NCBI GenBank assembly: GCA_963777565.1
Contig: CAVZQZ010000009.1
Location: 682,001-746,000 of the forward strand
Direction: 5' to 3'
Origin: CALMEC01 sp963777565
GTDB lineage: Bacteria; Actinomycetota; Thermoleophilia; Miltoncostaeales; Miltoncostaeaceae
DNA: 64,000 nucleotides
The notes beneath the pieces were generated by a model. It saw only the letters and a list, made by a program, of their open reading frames with translations, did not search any database and had not been told where the DNA came from. The translations under genes and the position numbers were made by a program. Of the stretch, positions 34,275 through 42,245 are shown one piece after another. Numbering within the stretch: position 1 is the first letter of the stretch; each line of letters opens with the position of its first letter.

Positions 34275-34589
34275 ATGACCTACGTGATTGCCGAGCCCTG
34301 CGTCGGCACGAAAGACACCTCCTGTGCCGATGTCTGCCCCGTGGACTGCATCCACCCGGCGCCGGGCGAGGAGCACCACGAGGAGGCGACGATCCTCTAC
34401 ATCGACCCGGCGGAATGCATCGACTGCGACGCTTGCGTCGAGGCCTGCCCGGTTGACGCGACCCTGGCCGAAGACGACGTCCCGGCCCAGTGGGAAGTCT
34501 TCAAGGAGATCAACCGCGTGTACTTCGAGCAGGGGCACGACGCCGGCGAGCGGATGGTCGCGGAGTTCATCGCCAAGAAGGGCGCGTAG
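34275..34589 (+). CDS. fdxA: 7Fe-8S-type ferredoxin
   Basis: A 104-aa ferredoxin: MTYVIAEPCVGTKDTSCADV, VCPVDCIHP then ECIDCDACVEACPVD. The first motif C(x7)C(x3)CP(x3)C gives a [3Fe-4S] site with a fourth Cys, and the second C(xx)C(xx)CxxxCP binds [4Fe-4S]. An FdxA-type C-terminal helix (VFKEINRVYFEQGHDAGERM) follows. It is a soluble electron carrier. A GAGGGAGA ribosome site precedes the ATG. It stands alone. Confidence 0.93.
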   Translation: MTYVIAEPCVGTKDTSCADVCPVDCIHPAPGEEHHEEATILYIDPAECIDCDACVEACPVDATLAEDDVPAQWEVFKEINRVYFEQGHDAGERMVAEFIAKKGA

Positions 34590-34625
34590 GGCCTCGCACC
34601 GCCGCGAGGGCCACGGTCCCGCGCG

Positions 34626-35423
34626 TCAGTTCATGCGCAGGCGCAGCTCGGCAATCGCGCCGAGCTGCTCGTCGATCCGCGCGCGGATGGCGTTCGGTGG
34701 ACCCCCGGCCAGGTCGTCGAGGGCCGACCGCTCCGCCTCGTCGTAACGGCCGAGGCCGATGAGCAGGGCCCGGCGCTCGACCCAGACGCCGAGGTCGTCC
34801 GGCGCGACGATCGCCTCCAGCTCGACGGTCCAGAGCGCGTCGGCGAGCCGCCGGCGGCGCAGGTAGGACCCGCGCAGGTTCAGGAGCATGCGCCGCAGGA
34901 CCGGGACGACGCCGACCGGCTCGAGGTGGTGGCTGGCTAGCTCGCCGCCTCCAGCCGACCGCACGATCTCCCGTAACCGGCCCTCGTTGAGCTCGGCCCA
35001 TCCGTCGAATGGGTCGAGAAACCTGGGCGCGCCGCCCGAGCGGTCGGCGACCACGAAGTGCCCCGGCAGCCCGATGCCCTCGATCGGCACGCCGACGCGC
35101 AGGGCGACGCCCATTGTGAGCGCCGAGAGGAGGATCGGGAGGCCGCGCCGGCGTTCGAGCACGGTGTGCAGGAACGAGTTGCGCGGATCGTCGTAGGCGT
35201 CCCGGTCGCCGGTCAACCCCGCTTCCCGGAGCACTGCGACGATCGCGTCGCACGTCGCGCCCCGCCGGGCGGCGTCGGTGGCCAGCCCGTCGACCCGTTC
35301 GATGGTGCCGGCGATGTCGAGGCCTGGCTCCGCCTCCGACGCGATCAGCAGGTTCGCCTCGACGATGTCCGGATCCGGCTGGGCGAGCAGCGCGGCCAGC
35401 CGGCGGCGCGTGGTGTCGCTCAG
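34626..35423 (-). CDS. SirB1/transglutaminase-like protein, probable CTG start
   Basis: A 265-aa protein with N-terminus LSDTTRRRLAALLAQPDPDI and family segments ANLLIASEAEPGLDIAGTIERVDGLA, NSFLHTVLERRRGLPILLSALTMGVALRVGVPIEGIGLPGHFVV, and FLDPFDGWAELN. These match SirB1-type transglutaminase-like proteins, often with TPR ends (VELEAIVAPDDLGVWVERRALLIGLGRYDEAERSALDD). No ATG, GTG or TTG exists nearby in this frame. The CTG at 35423 overlaps the SDR stop as CTGA and matches the expected N-terminus. Function in the family is not defined. Confidence 0.75.
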   Translation of the reverse strand: MSDTTRRRLAALLAQPDPDIVEANLLIASEAEPGLDIAGTIERVDGLATDAARRGATCDAIVAVLREAGLTGDRDAYDDPRNSFLHTVLERRRGLPILLSALTMGVALRVGVPIEGIGLPGHFVVADRSGGAPRFLDPFDGWAELNEGRLREIVRSAGGGELASHHLEPVGVVPVLRRMLLNLRGSYLRRRRLADALWTVELEAIVAPDDLGVWVERRALLIGLGRYDEAERSALDDLAGGPPNAIRARIDEQLGAIAELRLRMN

Positions 35424-36166
35424 GCGATCACGTGGCCTTCGCCACCGTCGACCAGGATCGACGCCCCGGTGATGTATGAGGCGCGTTCGCTGGCCAGGAA
35501 CGCAATGACGCTCCCCATCTCGTCCGGCCGCCCGATGCGGCCCATCGGCGATGCCGCTCCCCGGGCGACCACCGCCTCGTCCGAGCCGTGGATCTCGCGC
35601 AGGCGCTCGGTGTGGAAGGCGCCGGGCATCACGTTGTTGATCAGCACGCCCTCCGACGCGACCTCCCTGGCGAGGGTTCGCACGACGCCGGCGACGCCGG
35701 CGCGCGTGGCGTTGCTGAGGGCAAGCCCGTCGATCGCCTCGCGCACGCTGCGGCTCGTGATCGTGATGATTCGGCCCCAGGCGCGCCCCCGCATGCCCGG
35801 CAGGGCCGCACGGATGAGCCGCACGGTCCCCATGAGCGACTGTTCGATCGCGACGTGCCAATCGGCGTCCGAGACGTCGACGAACCGCCCGGTCGGGGGT
35901 CCACCCGCGTTCGCCACGAGGATCTCGACGGGTCCGAGCTCGCGCTCGGTCGCGGCAACCGCTGCGGCGGGCCCGTTGGGATCGGACATGTCGGCGACCA
36001 CCGGGTGCGCTCCGATCCGGGACGCCGCGGCCGCAAGCCGGTTGCTGTCCCTGGCGCTGATCGCCACCCGGCAACCCTCGGCCGCGAGCGCCTCGGCGGC
36101 GGCGAAGCCGAGCCCCCGGCTCGCGCCGGTCACGAGCGCCACGCGCCCTGCGATGCCGAGGTCCAT
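35420..36166 (-). CDS. SDR-family oxidoreductase lacking the YxxxK motif
   Basis: A 248-aa protein with the Rossmann motif TGASRGLGFA (about 14-23), a phosphate-accepting Arg pattern AISARDSNRL, NAGG, and the C-terminal SYITGASILVDGGEGHV. The usual catalytic Tyr-x-x-x-Lys is replaced by SNATRAG, so Tyr and Lys are both absent; ITSRSVRE retains a Ser. Such divergent members occur in bacteria and may have altered or lost reductase chemistry. It precedes and overlaps the SirB1-like gene by CTGA. Confidence 0.87.
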   Translation of the reverse strand: MDLGIAGRVALVTGASRGLGFAAAEALAAEGCRVAISARDSNRLAAAASRIGAHPVVADMSDPNGPAAAVAATERELGPVEILVANAGGPPTGRFVDVSDADWHVAIEQSLMGTVRLIRAALPGMRGRAWGRIITITSRSVREAIDGLALSNATRAGVAGVVRTLAREVASEGVLINNVMPGAFHTERLREIHGSDEAVVARGAASPMGRIGRPDEMGSVIAFLASERASYITGASILVDGGEGHVIA

Positions 36167-36216
36167 CGCCCGAGACTATCGATCGGGCGGCCGGGACGGA
36201 CTGCTATCTTCGTCGC

Positions 36217-36501
36217 ATGGCACCGCGGGGTCGAAGCAGCAGCAAGAAAAAGGGCGGGCGGCGGCGCAACTACGAGCCCACCGTCGAGGTCACCGGTATC
36301 CGCAAGCTCCTCCCCACCGGGTGGGCCAACTGGCTGGGATTCTGCCTCTTCGGATCGCTGTCCATCGCGTTGCTCGCCGAGTTCTTCGTGGCGCTCGGGC
36401 GCACCGGCCATACGGACTGGATCCCCGCCCTCATCCTCTCGTTCGCCTTCGCATGGATCGCGGTCCTGTTCGCGATCACGCACTGGAAGGACTACATCTA
36501 G
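36217..36501 (+). CDS. Small two-helix membrane protein
   Basis: A 94-aa protein from the ATG at 36217. A very basic N-terminus (RGRSSSKKKGGRRR) precedes two transmembrane helices (about 36-56 and 67-88; WLGFCLFGSLSIALLAEFFV and IPALILSFAFAWIAVLFAI) and ends HWKDYI. No family is recognised. It is the last host gene before the integrative element, whose left direct repeat starts 24 bp after the stop. Confidence 0.7.
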   Translation: MAPRGRSSSKKKGGRRRNYEPTVEVTGIRKLLPTGWANWLGFCLFGSLSIALLAEFFVALGRTGHTDWIPALILSFAFAWIAVLFAITHWKDYI

Positions 36502-36525
36502 CTGGCACGGCGACTGTCGCCGGAT

Positions 36526-36537
36526 CCTTATGATCCG
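36526..36537 (+). repeat. Left direct repeat (attL candidate)
   Basis: CCTTATGATCCG, identical to 45428-45439. The flanks differ (GGAT...GTCG here, AGAA...TTGA at the right), so the identity is confined to 12 bp, as expected for a recombination core. It lies 24 bp beyond a host stop codon. Confidence 0.6.
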
Positions 36538-36566
36538 GTCGCACACCGCGATTAGCAGGCATTTCG

Positions 36567-37709
36567 TCAGCCACCCTGTCCTCGAGTGGCAATCTGAGTG
36601 GCAATCCAGCCTTCGAGCGCGTCGCCCGCCCCTGCGAGTTCGTCGGGGAGGGCATGACCGTAGAGGCGATCGACGAGGCCGGCGTCCTCGTGGCCGAGGA
36701 GTTCCGCGACTGCGTGTGAGCGCAGACCCGCCGCTAGCCAGAACGTCGCGGCGGTGTGCCTAAGATCATGGAAGCGTGGTTGCGGGTCTGGGAGTTTCGC
36801 GGCTGTCCGGACCCGCTCCCACGACCGCCAGTAGTCGACGGGGAACACGCGGGCGCCGTCCGCGGGCCGGCCGGAGGCGAGCAGCCACCGGCGCATCCTG
36901 GCGACGGTGTCCGTGCCGATCGGCACGACGCGGGGTTTGCGGTTCTTCGTCGCGACGACCTGGCCGGCGCGGTCGAGGGTGACGGCGACCCGGACCCGGC
37001 CGGTGGCGAGGTCAAGTCCATCCGGGCCCCACGGGAGCGCTTCGAGTTCCCCGCGGCGTGCTCCGGTGGCGAGGGCGAGTGCGACGAACGGCCCGGCCTG
37101 CGGGTGTTCGTCCGCGTCCGCAGCGGTTTGGAGGCGTTCGGCTTCGCCTGGGGTCAGGAACCGCGCCGGCTGCGTGTCGGCTGCTGGGACACGAACCCCG
37201 GCGCAGACGTTCACGTCGACCGTCTCCAGGTCGAGTTGCCGGCGCAGCACGACCCTCAGGGCGGTGAACGCACCCTTCGCGACCCTCGGGGACTCCCGGA
37301 CCGCCAACTCGTCGACCATGCGCTTCACGTCGCTGCGTCGCAACGCCGTGAGGGCGATCCCGCCGATGAGGGTGAGGACGTGGAGGCGTAGCCGCGACTC
37401 ATATGACCGGACCGTCGACGGCTTGTATGTCCGTCCGCGGCTGTCGCGAACCACCCCTGCCCGCATCCCCCGGATGAGTTCCCTGCATGCGTCCTCGACC
37501 GTCAGGGATGCCACAGGGAGGCCCACGGCGGGTTTCGGGCGGTCCGGGAGGTCCGCACCCGTCCTGAGTGCGGCGATCGTAGCGGACCGCCATGCTGCCG
37601 CCTCCTCGGCGGTGTCAAACGCGGCGGACCGGTTGACGCCGGCGCGGCGGACCCGGGCGACGAACGACACGCCGCCGTCCGCGAGCTGGCGGGCCTCGAT
37701 CCCGGTCAC
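36567..37709 (-). CDS. Tyrosine-type site-specific integrase
   Basis: A 380-aa integrase with an N-terminal AP2-like/arm-binding part, SAM-like core-binding domain (about 70-170), and catalytic domain. Catalytic residues: Arg218 in TGARRGE, Lys255 in ATKNRK, His314 and Arg317 in RFHDLRHTA, His340 in ELLGHED, Tyr350 in DRLYGH. It is intact. Its last codons (GWIATQIATRGQGG) lie over the paired GAGTGGCAATC repeats, so the gene end contains probable arm sites. It faces the left end of the element, the usual place for an integrase. Confidence 0.95.
   Translation of the reverse strand: MTGIEARQLADGGVSFVARVRRAGVNRSAAFDTAEEAAAWRSATIAALRTGADLPDRPKPAVGLPVASLTVEDACRELIRGMRAGVVRDSRGRTYKPSTVRSYESRLRLHVLTLIGGIALTALRRSDVKRMVDELAVRESPRVAKGAFTALRVVLRRQLDLETVDVNVCAGVRVPAADTQPARFLTPGEAERLQTAADADEHPQAGPFVALALATGARRGELEALPWGPDGLDLATGRVRVAVTLDRAGQVVATKNRKPRVVPIGTDTVARMRRWLLASGRPADGARVFPVDYWRSWERVRTAAKLPDPQPRFHDLRHTAATFWLAAGLRSHAVAELLGHEDAGLVDRLYGHALPDELAGAGDALEGWIATQIATRGQGG
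36584..36607. repeat. Paired GAGTGGCAATC repeats, left end
   Basis: GAGTGGCAATC occurs twice with a 12-bp period. The same pair is at 45288-45311 in the same orientation, with one mismatch. These look like integrase arm-binding sites inside both ends of the element. Confidence 0.55.
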
Positions 37710-37752
37710 GCCGCACCGTCCTTCGACACCGGCCGCAGGCCGCAGTGGGTGC

Positions 37753-38142
37753 TCATGATTCCTCCCTTGTCAGAGCACGCGGGAGCGTCGCCGGAACGGC
37801 GGAGGAGCCATCGTTAGGCTTCTTCTGCACGGGGGTCTCGTCCCTTGTGCCACGAGCCGGGCCGTTCACGCGGCGCCGGCTCACTTGATTTGTGGGAGGA
37901 TCGTCCCACAGTCTTTCCCCCGGCGCAACGAGGGCGCAGGTGCCGGGGGGGCGGCTGTGCCCGGGGCCACGCTGAACGACCGCGACCGCGACGGCCCGTT
38001 CGAGGTCAGCGGCCCGCACCCGGTAGCTGCGGCCGAACGGGACGACCGGCACCTGCAGCTCGTCGAGCCGGCGGCGGACGGTGCGCCGGTCACGCACGGC
38101 CAGATAGGCGCCGACCTGCTCAGGGGTCAAGAGGGCGGTCAC
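37753..38142 (-). CDS. HTH protein, excisionase-like
   Basis: A 129-aa protein whose first 55 residues (LLTPEQVGAYLAVRDRRTVRRRLDELQVPVVPFGRSYRVRAADLERAV) form a MerR-like winged HTH as found in excisionases and recombination directionality factors. The rest is Pro/Arg-rich and low complexity. It lies directly upstream of the integrase and overlaps the AAA-protein stop by four bases, so the three genes are one unit. A role in excision is an inference from fold and position. Confidence 0.7.
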   Translation of the reverse strand: MTALLTPEQVGAYLAVRDRRTVRRRLDELQVPVVPFGRSYRVRAADLERAVAVAVVQRGPGHSRPPGTCALVAPGERLWDDPPTNQVSRRRVNGPARGTRDETPVQKKPNDGSSAVPATLPRALTREES

Positions 38143-39344
38143 GACACACCCCCGTCCGTCTCGTCGTCCTCCCGGAATGGGCGTTCTAACCGCACAAGCC
38201 GAGCGCGGTTCGGACCTGGGAACTCTGTTGCGTATCCATCTTCAACCAGGCGAGTGACCGCCGTGCGGACATACGCCGCCTTGCCGAGTTTCGCGCTCTC
38301 GATCTGATTCATCGACTGCGGATCCGACAGGCGCTCCAACCAACGTGACACCTTCTCCATCAGATGCGTCGGCCGGAACTCGCCCTGATCCCCGCGGGAC
38401 TCGTCCGGGTCGATCCGCCACGAATACCCATCGACGGATTCGACGACGAACAACCCCGCGCACGGCCGCGAGAGGTGCCCCGGCCGGTCCTTGTGAACGT
38501 CGATCTTCGAACGGCCCGTACCGCCACGCACCAATGCCTCAAGCTTGCGCATCCCGAGGTGAACCTCAGCCTTCGAGCGTTTGCGCTCCGAACCGATCGC
38601 CCACCCGCCGTCGCGGCCGTCCTTCGACTTCACGACGTTGTCGGTGAACACGTTCGCGACGCCGAGACGGCGGATCGGGTTGAACAACGCGTAGAACTTC
38701 TCGACGTCGGTGCCGCTGTTCGGGTCGAGCCCGTGAATCGTCATCAGCGGGTTGAACCCGTCGAGCACGGCGAGTCGGCACGCGAGGTCACGGACGACGT
38801 CGATCACCGTCGGCCGCATGTCATCCCCGAACGGTTCGTCCGGGAGGACGTACCCGAACAGGCGGTCGACCTGGTCGGCGGTCGCGCCAAGCAACGTCAA
38901 CCGCTCGAGCAACGCCCCGGCACCGACGTCGTCACCATCGACCCACAGCACGCCGCGTCCCGCTCGCAACTCCTCGGCGGCGGCGGCAATCGCCAACCAC
39001 GTCTTGAGAGCCTCGGACTCGCCCGAGAGCAGATGGTTGTAACCGGGATACAACAGGCCGATGAGCGCGGGCGGTTCGGGCGGGAGCGCGGCGAGTTGGA
39101 TGAGGCTTCTTGGAACCCACGAATGGGGGGTCGGGACGAACCCAGGGACGAAGTGATCGTGTTCGTCCCCCCCATAGGGGGTGGGACGTACGGACGAACT
39201 CACTTGGGGACGAACCGGGGACGAACCTGAGGGACGAACCGGAGGGTTGGGAAACGCCACCAGGTTCTTGCCATCTCCGTCGCGTCCCTTCAGCGCGTGG
39301 ATGTCCGCCATGATCGCCCGGTATGTCCGGTCGGCCGGGGTCAT
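38139..39344 (-). CDS. AAA_25/RepA-like ATPase
   Basis: A 401-aa protein. A RecA-like core begins at about residue 95 with a degenerate Walker A in YNHLLSGESEALKTWLAIA and a Walker B region in RLAVLDGFNPLM; WVDGDD and SERKRSKAEVHLGM follow. It resembles RepA/AAA_25 proteins of actinobacterial plasmids and integrated elements, which open origins or load helicases. The C-terminus looks like a winged helix (SAKLGKAAYVRTAVTRLVEDGYATEFPG). Its first 70 codons carry repeated GTTCGTCC units (39131-39242). Confidence 0.75.
   Translation of the reverse strand: MTPADRTYRAIMADIHALKGRDGDGKNLVAFPNPPVRPSGSSPVRPQVSSSVRPTPYGGDEHDHFVPGFVPTPHSWVPRSLIQLAALPPEPPALIGLLYPGYNHLLSGESEALKTWLAIAAAAEELRAGRGVLWVDGDDVGAGALLERLTLLGATADQVDRLFGYVLPDEPFGDDMRPTVIDVVRDLACRLAVLDGFNPLMTIHGLDPNSGTDVEKFYALFNPIRRLGVANVFTDNVVKSKDGRDGGWAIGSERKRSKAEVHLGMRKLEALVRGGTGRSKIDVHKDRPGHLSRPCAGLFVVESVDGYSWRIDPDESRGDQGEFRPTHLMEKVSRWLERLSDPQSMNQIESAKLGKAAYVRTAVTRLVEDGYATEFPGPNRARLVRLERPFREDDETDGGVS
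39131..39242 (-). repeat. Iteron-like repeats inside RepA-like gene
   Basis: GGGACGAACC or close variants appear about six times on the plus strand (39133, 39145, 39182, 39192, 39207, 39217, 39231), with one copy inverted at 39161. They translate to VRP-type repeats in the RepA-like protein. Repeats in or beside replication initiator genes often serve as origin iterons. Confidence 0.5.
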
Positions 39345-39589
39345 CGTTCCGCCGCCTTCCCGCGGACGTCTGCGAGGTACATCGCGAGCGACCGGGCGAG
39401 TTGCAACCCGTCGCGGATCTCCTCCACCGTTGTGTCACGCGGCAAGGCCCGACGCGTTGCCTTCACCGCTTCATCCGCGACCACGCGCTCAAGGAACGAG
39501 CATTCCCTGAGGTGGTCGAGGGCCTCGAGCCGTGACGCGGCCATCACGAACGCGAGCATCGCGGCGGTCACGGCGCCACCGCGAACCAC
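39341..39589 (-). CDS. Small hypothetical protein of element
   Basis: An 82-aa frame overlapping the AAA gene by four bases. It is mostly helical: AAMLAFVMAASRLEALDHLR, ECSFLERVVADEAVKATRRAL, TTVEEIRDGLQLARSLAMYLADVRG. No family is recognised. Translational coupling to its neighbours supports that it is expressed. Confidence 0.55.
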   Translation of the reverse strand: MVRGGAVTAAMLAFVMAASRLEALDHLRECSFLERVVADEAVKATRRALPRDTTVEEIRDGLQLARSLAMYLADVRGKAAER

Positions 39590-39942
39590 GGCGCGTGCGG
39601 TGGTTCAGGTTCGCCACCATCCGACGAGTCGGAGGAACTAGACGTGGCCGACGACGGTCGGTGGGAGCGCCGCTGTCCTTGCGGCCGGGGGACGTGAACA
39701 TGCGCCACCCGCGACCAGGAACCCCACCGCCGGAGGTTGCCCCTCACCGCCAGCCGCCACCGGCCACGGCTGTTGAGGTTCGCGACGATGTCGACGTCGC
39801 CGCCTGCATGGGCTGCTGCTTCAAGCTCACGCGCAGCGGACTTGTCGAGCTCACCGCGGCCCACCGCCGCGCGAACTGCCGCGACACCGAACCCGGCCGC
39901 GTCTGTTACTCCCCGGAGGTCCGGGGCGTCATTCTCATGCAT
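39568..39942 (-). CDS. Hypothetical protein of element
   Basis: A 124-aa protein from the ATG at 39942, which has AGGAG upstream. It starts MHENDAPDLRGVTDAAGFGV, has an acidic helical N-terminal half and a Ser/Arg-rich C-terminal half. It overlaps the next gene by 22 bases. It is first in the leftward operon of the element. The family is not recognised. Confidence 0.55.
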   Translation of the reverse strand: MHENDAPDLRGVTDAAGFGVAAVRAAVGRGELDKSAARELEAAAHAGGDVDIVANLNSRGRWRLAVRGNLRRWGSWSRVAHVHVPRPQGQRRSHRPSSATSSSSDSSDGGEPEPPHAPWFAVAP

Positions 39943-39975
39943 TGCGTGCTCCTATTCATTCGGGTTTGGTTCGGC

Positions 39976-40021
39976 GTGTTCCTGAGTTGAAGTGTTCCGC
40001 CCCGCCGCCGTGAAGGAACAC
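39976..40021. promoter_or_regulatory. GTGTTCC repeat cluster in divergent promoter region
   Basis: GTGTTCC at 39976-39982 and again at 39992-39998, then the inverse GGAACAC at 40015-40021. They lie between the leftward operon (start 39942) and the rightward gene at 40215. The 39943-40214 stretch has no gene. Confidence 0.45.
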
Positions 40022-40214
40022 ACAAGGACACGGAGGCGGGGGGTTATCACCGGACCCGACATCCGGCGCGGGACGATTGCGCAACACGGAGTCGCAACCT
40101 TTGGGGGTGCCACACCGGGTCGGGCCGCAACGGTCGACGGCGTGGTCGGTGTTGTACGGCCCGCCGACGAGGTCGCGCGGGTTTGGAGTTCGTCGAACGG
40201 GGTATGACCGGCCT

Positions 40215-40655
40215 GTGAACTTCGCTAAGTCCTTGTGGGCGCTCGTTCAGGGCGACCCGATCTTCATGCGGCGTATCAACGGATGGTTGACGGTCCTTTG
40301 GATCGGGATGATCCCCGTGTCGTATCTGATGGGGTGGCTGTCGAGCGTCGTCTACGTGTCGGCGTTGTCGCTGTGGGCGTTGGTGTCGGGCCACTGGGCG
40401 GCGTGGCAGGCGGCGCGCGTCGAGGTCACACAGGACGAGCAGATGCGAGAGGAACGGCGCTACCCGCTTGAAGAGCGAGTCGCTGAACGCGTCGTCCGGA
40501 CGCTCGAGCTCCATGGGCCGGTCGGTGGGCCCACCCAGAGCGCAACGTTGCTGAACGGGGCGGGACAGAGGGCAGCCGCGACACTCGCCCAGGCGGTGCC
40601 GATGGGAGTGACGACGAACGGCGCCTCGACTTGGCTCGAGACGGAGAGCGAGTAG
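40215..40655 (+). CDS. Two-helix membrane protein of element
   Basis: A 146-aa protein with a GTG start at 40215. Two transmembrane helices (about 22-42, 45-66) form a hairpin (INGWLTVLWIGMIPVSYLMG, LSSVVYVSALSLWALVSGHW). A charged cytoplasmic C-terminal domain (TQDEQMREERRYPLEERVAERVVRTLELH) follows. It is the only plus-strand gene in the middle of the element. No family is recognised. Confidence 0.6.
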   Translation: MNFAKSLWALVQGDPIFMRRINGWLTVLWIGMIPVSYLMGWLSSVVYVSALSLWALVSGHWAAWQAARVEVTQDEQMREERRYPLEERVAERVVRTLELHGPVGGPTQSATLLNGAGQRAAATLAQAVPMGVTTNGASTWLETESE

Positions 40656-40836
40656 AGATTCACCTAGCTTGAGGTCGTTCGGCACCCCGTTGAACCGGAT
40701 CGGCGTGGTGACGTCGACGCCGGCCCCGACCGCGAGGAAGTCTGTGAGGCGTGTCAACAGAAAGGTTCCGTCGCTCGCAGAAAGGGTCGCACTGGAATCG
40801 GGGATTTTGAAACGCTTCGAAGCGATCCCCGCCCCC

Positions 40837-41124
40837 CTACCCACCTTTGACCGAGTTGTGGTATTTGCAGAGCACGACCACATTCGAAGGGTCTGTAGAG
40901 CCACCACCGATGAGTGCATCGACGTGGTCTACTGTCAGCGGGTTGGCAGGGGTGATCGGTCGATCGCAACCTGGTGTGTTGCAGTATGGATGCGCGGCGA
41001 TGGCTGCTGCTCGTAGCCGCTTATACTCGCTGCTGTTGCGATACTTACGTATCGCTTGGGTGCGAGCTTGGTGCTGCTCGACCGTGATGAGTCTGCCCTT
41101 GCGGTCAGTGCGGTAGCGGGCCAT
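40837..41124 (-). CDS. HNH endonuclease
   Basis: A 95-aa protein from the ATG at 41124 (AAGGAGGG upstream; a longer frame to 41241 lacks this). Basic N-terminus, then EYKRLRAAAIAAHPYCNTPGCDRPITPANPLTVDHVDALIGGGSTDPSNVVVLCKYHNSVKGG: a zinc-binding CxxxxC pair, the VDH catalytic His-Asp region, the Asn and the final CxxHH-type YHN. Size and layout match phage and mobile-element HNH nucleases, which nick DNA near packaging or integration sites. Confidence 0.85.
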   Translation of the reverse strand: MARYRTDRKGRLITVEQHQARTQAIRKYRNSSEYKRLRAAAIAAHPYCNTPGCDRPITPANPLTVDHVDALIGGGSTDPSNVVVLCKYHNSVKGG

Positions 41125-41268
41125 TGGGGGGTGTCCCTCCTTGTAGGTGAATGTAGCCGGGGTCGTCGATGGCACCCGTCCCGGCATCGGGCCGAAAGGA
41201 GCCGCCCGCGCTGCTGATCTCATCGCGCGTCTTTGGGCCATCGGCTCGAACGACGCACCGTCCCGCAG

Positions 41269-41880
41269 CTAGGAGAGATCCTCGTCGCGGTCGGGCAGCG
41301 CGAACGCCCAAGGGTTGACCGTCACGGCCTGGTCGTCGCGGTCGAGGAACTGGCCGGGGAAGATCAGCCTGCCGTCGAGGTCGACGGGGTCGACGCAGAT
41401 CAGGGCGGTCGCGAGGTCTTTGACGCTCGAGGGGACAGTCTCGACGAACGACCCCGCGAAGCGTTTGACGCTGGGGTGGTCCTTGTGCACGCGGATGCCG
41501 GGCGGAATGGTGATCTCCGAGCCGTCGGCCTTGGCGGCCCTGACGTGCATCGGCTCGCCTGCTGGGCGGATCGCGACCATCGTTCCGCGCGGCGCGAGCC
41601 GGCGGGGCGGGGGCGGCGCGTACTCGACCGCCGCCTCGGCGGCGTCCTCCTCGGCGGCCAGGTAGATTCGGGTTCTGGCGCGGTGGAGGGCGCTGTCGTC
41701 CGACCCGTCGGGGAGGAAGTTCGAGGGGCACCGCTGCACGGCTTCGTTGCTGCCGAGGAGTCGGGCGCCCTGGGGGACGCTGATGCCGATGCCGCCGAAG
41801 CCGGTGACGCTTATGTAGATCGCGCTGGGGTCGATCACGTTCCCGTCCGCGTCGCGGAGTTTCTTTACGGTGAGTGCCAC
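41269..41880 (-). CDS. Hypothetical protein of element
   Basis: A 203-aa protein with a GTG start at 41880 (AAGGAACC upstream). It starts VALTVKKLRDADGNVIDPSA and has a beta-rich pattern with two similar halves: IYISVTGFGGIGISVPQGARLLGSNEAVQRCPSNFLPDG and PPGIRVHKDHPSVKRFAGSFVETVP. The halves share a '(I/V)...PxG.R......AV...' pattern, suggesting an internal duplication. No family is recognised; a minor structural or host-interaction role is possible but unproven. Confidence 0.55.
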   Translation of the reverse strand: MALTVKKLRDADGNVIDPSAIYISVTGFGGIGISVPQGARLLGSNEAVQRCPSNFLPDGSDDSALHRARTRIYLAAEEDAAEAAVEYAPPPPRRLAPRGTMVAIRPAGEPMHVRAAKADGSEITIPPGIRVHKDHPSVKRFAGSFVETVPSSVKDLATALICVDPVDLDGRLIFPGQFLDRDDQAVTVNPWAFALPDRDEDLS

Positions 41881-41916
41881 GGGGTTCCTTTCTGAAGTGA
41901 GGTTCGGGTTGGTGTT

Positions 41917-42219
41917 CTACTTCTGGCCGTACAGCTTCCAGGCAGGGGCCGCCGGCCGTGCTGTGGTGGCTGTCTTGCGCTCGTTCTCGGTGGGGATGAG
42001 GTCGGCCTCTGTCATCGGACGCCAGAGCAGGGCCAAGTCACCGCGCGTGATGGCGTGGCCCGGGCGGATCCGGGTGAGGCCCTCGACGATGTCGTGGACG
42101 TAGCGGCGCCCTTGGGAGATCTCGCTGACCTGGCCGGACCATGTTGCAATCCACCAGTGCATATCCCGCGTCGCCGAGGATCGGCCGCGGGTCGCGATTT
42201 CAATAGGGATTCTGCTCAT
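41917..42219 (-). CDS. Hypothetical protein of element
   Basis: A 100-aa protein from the ATG at 42219 (GAGGGAGAAC upstream). The core reads RDMHWWIATWSGQVSEISQG then RRYVHDIVEGLTRIRPGHAI and ALLWRPMTEADLIPTENE. It is Trp-rich near the N-terminus. No family is recognised. It is co-directional with its neighbours and probably part of the leftward transcript. Confidence 0.55.
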   Translation of the reverse strand: MSRIPIEIATRGRSSATRDMHWWIATWSGQVSEISQGRRYVHDIVEGLTRIRPGHAITRGDLALLWRPMTEADLIPTENERKTATTARPAAPAWKLYGQK

Positions 42220-42245
42220 GGGTTTGTTCTCCCTCTCGTGTGGGT

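Noticed and set aside
34626..36074. 482-aa protein combining the SirB1-like domain with an N-terminal extension
   Set aside because: The extension is the shifted frame of the SDR gene and has shadow composition; the domain starts naturally at the CTG at 35423.
41269..41880. Phage capsid or tail protein
   Set aside because: No recognisable structural-protein signature and no neighbouring packaging genes; left as hypothetical.
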